Shown: one piece after another, positions 61,008 to 64,000 of the stretch
Layout: each line of letters opens with the position of its first letter
How positions within the stretch are numbered: position 1 is the first letter of the stretch
Assembly: GCF_023227875.1 (NCBI RefSeq)
Contig: NZ_JALOCH010000003.1
Span: 62,001 to 126,000, forward strand
Reading direction: 5' to 3'
Source: Methanoregula sp.
Lineage (GTDB): Archaea; Halobacteriota; Methanomicrobia; Methanomicrobiales; Methanospirillaceae
DNA: 64,000 bases
Notes under the pieces: generated by a model
Database searches by the model: none
Seen by the model: only the letters and a program-made list of their open reading frames with translations
Told to the model about the DNA's origin: nothing
Position numbers and translations under genes: made by a program

Positions 61008-62717
61008 TTATTTTTTCCCGCTCTCGTGGAGCTTCTCATATGCGGCCTGGAGGTTCTCCCGGGCCCGTTTCTCTTCCGTGATATCAATCGTGATGAAGAT
61101 ATTGCCGGCTGCGGGCCTGGACGGATCGACCTGGGTCCCGAAGAACCGGATATCACGGAGTGTCTTGTCTTTCCGGAGAAACCGGGTCTCTGTCGTATCA
61201 AAGCTGCCCTCTCTGTTGCCGAGGGTGTAGAACCTTCCCGCCCGGGTATATTCGTCATCGTCCGGGTACAGGAACCGTGCATTGCGCCCGAGCAGCTCCT
61301 CGCGTGAATATCCGGTGATTGCACAGAACCGGTCATTGACACGGAGGAACACCCGGTCAGCAGATATGTGGCCGATACCTACGGGGGCAACACGTAAGAT
61401 GGTAGAGATCTCTGCCTCGCTTTTCTTCAGGCGCTCTTCGCTCCGGGCAATCTCCCCGTACTGCTCCCGCAGTGTCTGTTTCGATATTTTGAGATGTTCA
61501 TACGCGGCTCTCAGCTCCTCTTCTGCAGTTTTTACCTGGGAGATATCAGTTGTGCTGATCCCAAGCCCGTCGCCCACGCGGAACGCCTTGATGGTAAACC
61601 ATTGCCTGCCGGACTGCGGCTCCGGCCTCATCTCCGTACCGGAAAACGGGATACCAGTCTTGATCACGTTACGGTACCGGTCATACTCTCCCCTTTCGTG
61701 CGAACCGGGAATGAACTTCGCATAGTTCGTGCCAATGATATCTTCTTTTTTTGTCCCGGGAGGAAGGTAAGAGAGGGCTTTCCGGTTGAGATCGACAAGG
61801 TTGAGGTGTGCATCCCAGATCGTGAATGCATCCGTGGCCGAGTCCATGAATGACTCAAGCCTCTCCTTGCTCTCCCGGAGCATCCGCTCGTTCTTTGCCA
61901 GCTCTTCATACTGCTGGCGCAGTTCTTCCTCCGTGGCCGTAAGCTGCTCATACGCCGCACGGAGTTCCTTGTGGTCCCGTTTTGCCCTGGTGATGTCGAG
62001 AGCGCTGTACGTCATGGGCGCCCCGGGATTGGACCGGTCGATCGCAGCTGCGGTGATATGGACATCAATGACCGTGCCGTCCTTTCGCCGCCAGGGTACA
62101 TCGACGTCCTCCGGCGCACCGTCCCGGTATGCCTGCTCCCGCATCCTCCCGACCGCTGCATAACCCTCGTCGTCCAGGTACAGGAACCGGGTATTTTTCC
62201 CCTCCAGTTCTTCCCGCGGGTAACCGGTCAGCGTGCAGAGACGTTCGTTGACCCGGATTAAGACCCGGTTTGCAACAACCGCGATCCCGACCGGGACTGC
62301 CTGGAAGATGCTCGTGATCTCGCTCTCGCTCTTCCTGCGTGAGACCGCCTGCCGCACCTTGTGCACCAGCTCGGCAAACTGTGCCGTGGGATCGCCGCCT
62401 TTCTGGAGGTAGAAGTCAGCGCCATTGTTGATCGCCGCAATCACGACCTCCTCGCGGCCCCTGCCGGTGAAGAGGATGAAGGGAAGAGCGGCGAAACGCT
62501 GGCGGACCTCTTTTAAGAACACGATGCCGTTCATGCCGGGCATCTGGTAATCGGAGATGATCGCATCGTATGACACCAGTGAAGGGGAACTGAGCGATTC
62601 CTCTGCCGATGTTGAGGTATCTACCGTGAACTGGCCGACGTCCTCAAGGAAGAGTTTACCCAGTTCAAGAAGGTCGGGTTCGTCATCGACGTAGAGGACG
62701 CAAATCTTATCGGCCAT
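61008..62717 (-). CDS. Response regulator with multiple PAS domains (C-terminally truncated)
   Basis: In the 569-residue protein, residues 1-125 are a receiver with VLYVDDEPDLL, ISDYQMPGMNG (phospho-acceptor) and LFTGRGREEV. PAS domains follow at about 135-250 (ending ALDITRAK), 290-410 (ending TTDISQVKTAEE) and 440-560 (ending TIDITEEKRARE), joined by coiled coils. No kinase or output domain remains. The downstream DNA encodes a fourth PAS domain broken by a stop and a frameshift. Its receiver is close in sequence to that at 23423. Confidence 0.9.
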   Translation of the reverse strand: MADKICVLYVDDEPDLLELGKLFLEDVGQFTVDTSTSAEESLSSPSLVSYDAIISDYQMPGMNGIVFLKEVRQRFAALPFILFTGRGREEVVIAAINNGADFYLQKGGDPTAQFAELVHKVRQAVSRRKSESEITSIFQAVPVGIAVVANRVLIRVNERLCTLTGYPREELEGKNTRFLYLDDEGYAAVGRMREQAYRDGAPEDVDVPWRRKDGTVIDVHITAAAIDRSNPGAPMTYSALDITRAKRDHKELRAAYEQLTATEEELRQQYEELAKNERMLRESKERLESFMDSATDAFTIWDAHLNLVDLNRKALSYLPPGTKKEDIIGTNYAKFIPGSHERGEYDRYRNVIKTGIPFSGTEMRPEPQSGRQWFTIKAFRVGDGLGISTTDISQVKTAEEELRAAYEHLKISKQTLREQYGEIARSEERLKKSEAEISTILRVAPVGIGHISADRVFLRVNDRFCAITGYSREELLGRNARFLYPDDDEYTRAGRFYTLGNREGSFDTTETRFLRKDKTLRDIRFFGTQVDPSRPAAGNIFITIDITEEKRARENLQAAYEKLHESGKK

Positions 62718-62779
62718 TAGTCTTCCATATGGGTGTTACACTATATCCGTGTTGCGACTGTACGGGACCTTGTGAGCAG

Positions 62780-62930
62780 CGGGAATAATAAAAAAGGGTA
62801 TTAAAAAAATACGATGATGAGATCTCAACGGTCCAGGGGCCGCTCGCGGTCACGCTGAACTGATATTTTCCAAAAACCCGGGCTGCGACATTTTTCCCGG
62901 TGGTGTTTCCTGCCGTCACGCAATGCATAA
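62780..62930 (-). pseudogene. Possible fragment of a secreted beta-sandwich protein
   Basis: A short minus-strand frame reads GNTTGKNVAARVFGKYQFSV and SGPWTVEI. The last strand resembles the closing strand of secreted beta-sandwich domains common in methanogen surface proteins. It has no credible start or signal sequence. It may be a remnant or chance. The rest of 62718-62998 is A/T-rich and featureless. Confidence 0.3.
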
Positions 62931-62998
62931 ACTGCAGGTCCGTGAGTATAGTGAATGGAGATCAGAGGAATAAAATGTGAAAAAAGGATCTGAATTTT

Positions 62999-63595
62999 TT
63001 ATTGTATCTTCGCTGCTGCGGTATGCGCAACTTGTTTGAGCGTGTCGTATTCAGGTGCGGTCCCGTTGATCCACAACTCCTCGTACACGTCGTATTTCAC
63101 GAATGCGATCATGTACAGGTCGATGGGATCGCCTGCTTCGGACATTCTCAGTGCGCTGCTGGAATCCCCGACCGAGGGGGCCGGCAATACTTCAATGGAC
63201 ATATTTTCCTCTGCTGACCAGTCTTTCATGTTTTGCAGGGTACTTGGTATTACCAGGGAGATATTTTCAACGGGATACACAGAGATGACCTGATCCATGC
63301 CACGGACATCCTGGCCATTTGATGTGTAGTAGGTACCGTACCCTTTCTTCCAGCCGTGTTCGAGCGCCCAGTCACTTAAATCAGAAGCATTTCGCTCGTA
63401 TTTCTCCACCAGGGTGAAATCCGCCGGGACATCCGGGGGCTCGAGTCCCATCTGCGAGGGTTCGATCGTTGACAGTTTCTGTTGTGTTACCGGTGGCGCG
63501 GACGGGGTCTGCGACACGCATCCTGCAATACCTGCGGAGAGGATGATGAACACGGCCACCAGGATGAATAGGGAAACAGAGGATTGGCTTTTCAT
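62999..63595 (-). CDS. Lipoprotein of unknown function
   Basis: The 198-residue protein starts MKSQSSVSLFILVAVFIILS and has lipobox GIAGC (Cys near 26), so it is surface-anchored. After a Pro/Thr/Gln linker the domain contains EKYERNASDLSDWALEHGWKKG, GMDQVISVYP and AFVKYDVYEELWING. I recognise no named family, although small lipoproteins of this design are common in Methanomicrobiales. A start 19 codons upstream is open but would spoil the signal peptide. Confidence 0.75.
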   Translation of the reverse strand: MKSQSSVSLFILVAVFIILSAGIAGCVSQTPSAPPVTQQKLSTIEPSQMGLEPPDVPADFTLVEKYERNASDLSDWALEHGWKKGYGTYYTSNGQDVRGMDQVISVYPVENISLVIPSTLQNMKDWSAEENMSIEVLPAPSVGDSSSALRMSEAGDPIDLYMIAFVKYDVYEELWINGTAPEYDTLKQVAHTAAAKIQ

Positions 63596-63681
63596 GGTTA
63601 TGCATGCCCCCGCGTAAGGAAAAAGGTTTGCCAGATCACCGGGGAACCGCAATTATTCCCGGTCCTCCGGATCTCCTGTGG

Positions 63682-64000
63682 TTATCCGGTCCGGCCGTAA
63701 TGGAGGGTGATGAGCCCCATGTAATCATCGGCATGGCAGGACGAATCGCACAGGAGCGAGAACTCGGGGCCGAGCACCTCGGCCAGGAGCGTGTTCCACT
63801 GGCCCCGCAGCATGTGGTAATCGCTCCGCTCTCCCCGGGGCTCGGTGAGGATGGAGATCACTTCGGTCATCAGGAACTGGTCGATGCACTCGTTCACCAC
63901 TTCCACCGGTGCATCGTGGGCATAGATGCAGTCAAAGATCCGGCCGTATGACTGGTACACCGCGAGGGCAAGGGCGGGAGAGAACCGGTCGGACGTGTCG
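63682..64000 (-). CDS. Hypothetical protein, C-terminal part (cut by window edge)
   Basis: The frame enters the window at 64000 (DTSDRFSPALALAVYQSYGR) and ends at 63682. An internal GTG near 63960 is not needed as a start, because the frame and residue pattern continue outward. The visible part is helical, with IFDCIYAHDAPVEVVNECID and DSSCHADDYMGLI. No family is recognised. Confidence 0.6.
   Translation of the reverse strand, partial: DTSDRFSPALALAVYQSYGRIFDCIYAHDAPVEVVNECIDQFLMTEVISILTEPRGERSDYHMLRGQWNTLLAEVLGPEFSLLCDSSCHADDYMGLITLHYGRTG

Overview
The window reads as chromosomal DNA of a hydrogenotrophic methanogen of the order Methanomicrobiales, most like a Methanoregula-type organism. 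The evidence is a methanogenesis marker protein at the left edge, a Fae-Hps fusion, an archaeal UMP kinase, A/T-rich TATA boxes upstream of genes, a tRNA-Trp whose intron is a box C/D guide RNA, and several PAS/histidine-kinase proteins of the type common in this order. Species assignment is inference; no rRNA is present.

Layout. 1-7.2 kb: methanogenesis marker 14 (cut by the edge), argG, a cupredoxin-like lipoprotein and the carA-carB operon, all on the minus strand. 7.3-9.4 kb: redox and iron genes (ferritin-like protein, glutaredoxin, ferredoxin:disulfide reductase with a rubredoxin domain, small Cys-rich thioredoxin-like protein). 9.5-16.9 kb: a tightly overlapping six-gene operon for a complex I / group 4 hydrogenase-like membrane complex. 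Its two soluble subunits have lost all [NiFe] cysteines and all cysteines of the proximal iron-sulfur cluster. 16.9-21 kb: hydrolase, Mut7-C RNase, AmmeMemoRadiSam radical SAM enzyme, zinc ribbon, pyrH, tRNA-Pro, endonuclease III. 21-31.6 kb: three Pit phosphate-type transporters, one AbrB-PhoU regulator and two DUF47 partners, with a sensor-kinase operon between. 31.7-38 kb: hybrid kinase, tRNA-Ala, a purine/SAM-salvage pair (MTA phosphorylase-like and 5'-deoxyadenosine deaminase type), a ComEC-like metallo-beta-lactamase lipoprotein with DUF3006, and a DJ-1/PfpI protein. 38-48 kb: tandem repeats, an NHL-repeat secreted protein, an acyl-CoA ligase, intron-containing tRNA-Trp with a duplicated 3' part, two paralogous membrane proteins, a PhzF-like protein, MntP and a P-type ATPase. 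48-64 kb: Fae-Hps followed by a toxin-antitoxin pair and a Fae-Hps remnant, hydrolases, OsmC, an RND/MMPL exporter, kinases (one followed by a decayed PAS domain) and lipoproteins.

Functional threads. The Ehr-like complex keeps its antiporter-like membrane arm but has no visible redox centre, and is the most unusual system here. Phosphate uptake and its regulators form a second cluster. A third thread is genome plasticity. It includes a dispersed family of GAAGA...TCTTC hairpins at four intergenic loci, a 60-bp tandem array, a tRNA-Trp fragment duplication, a Fae-Hps fragment duplication beside a toxin-antitoxin pair, and several decayed genes.
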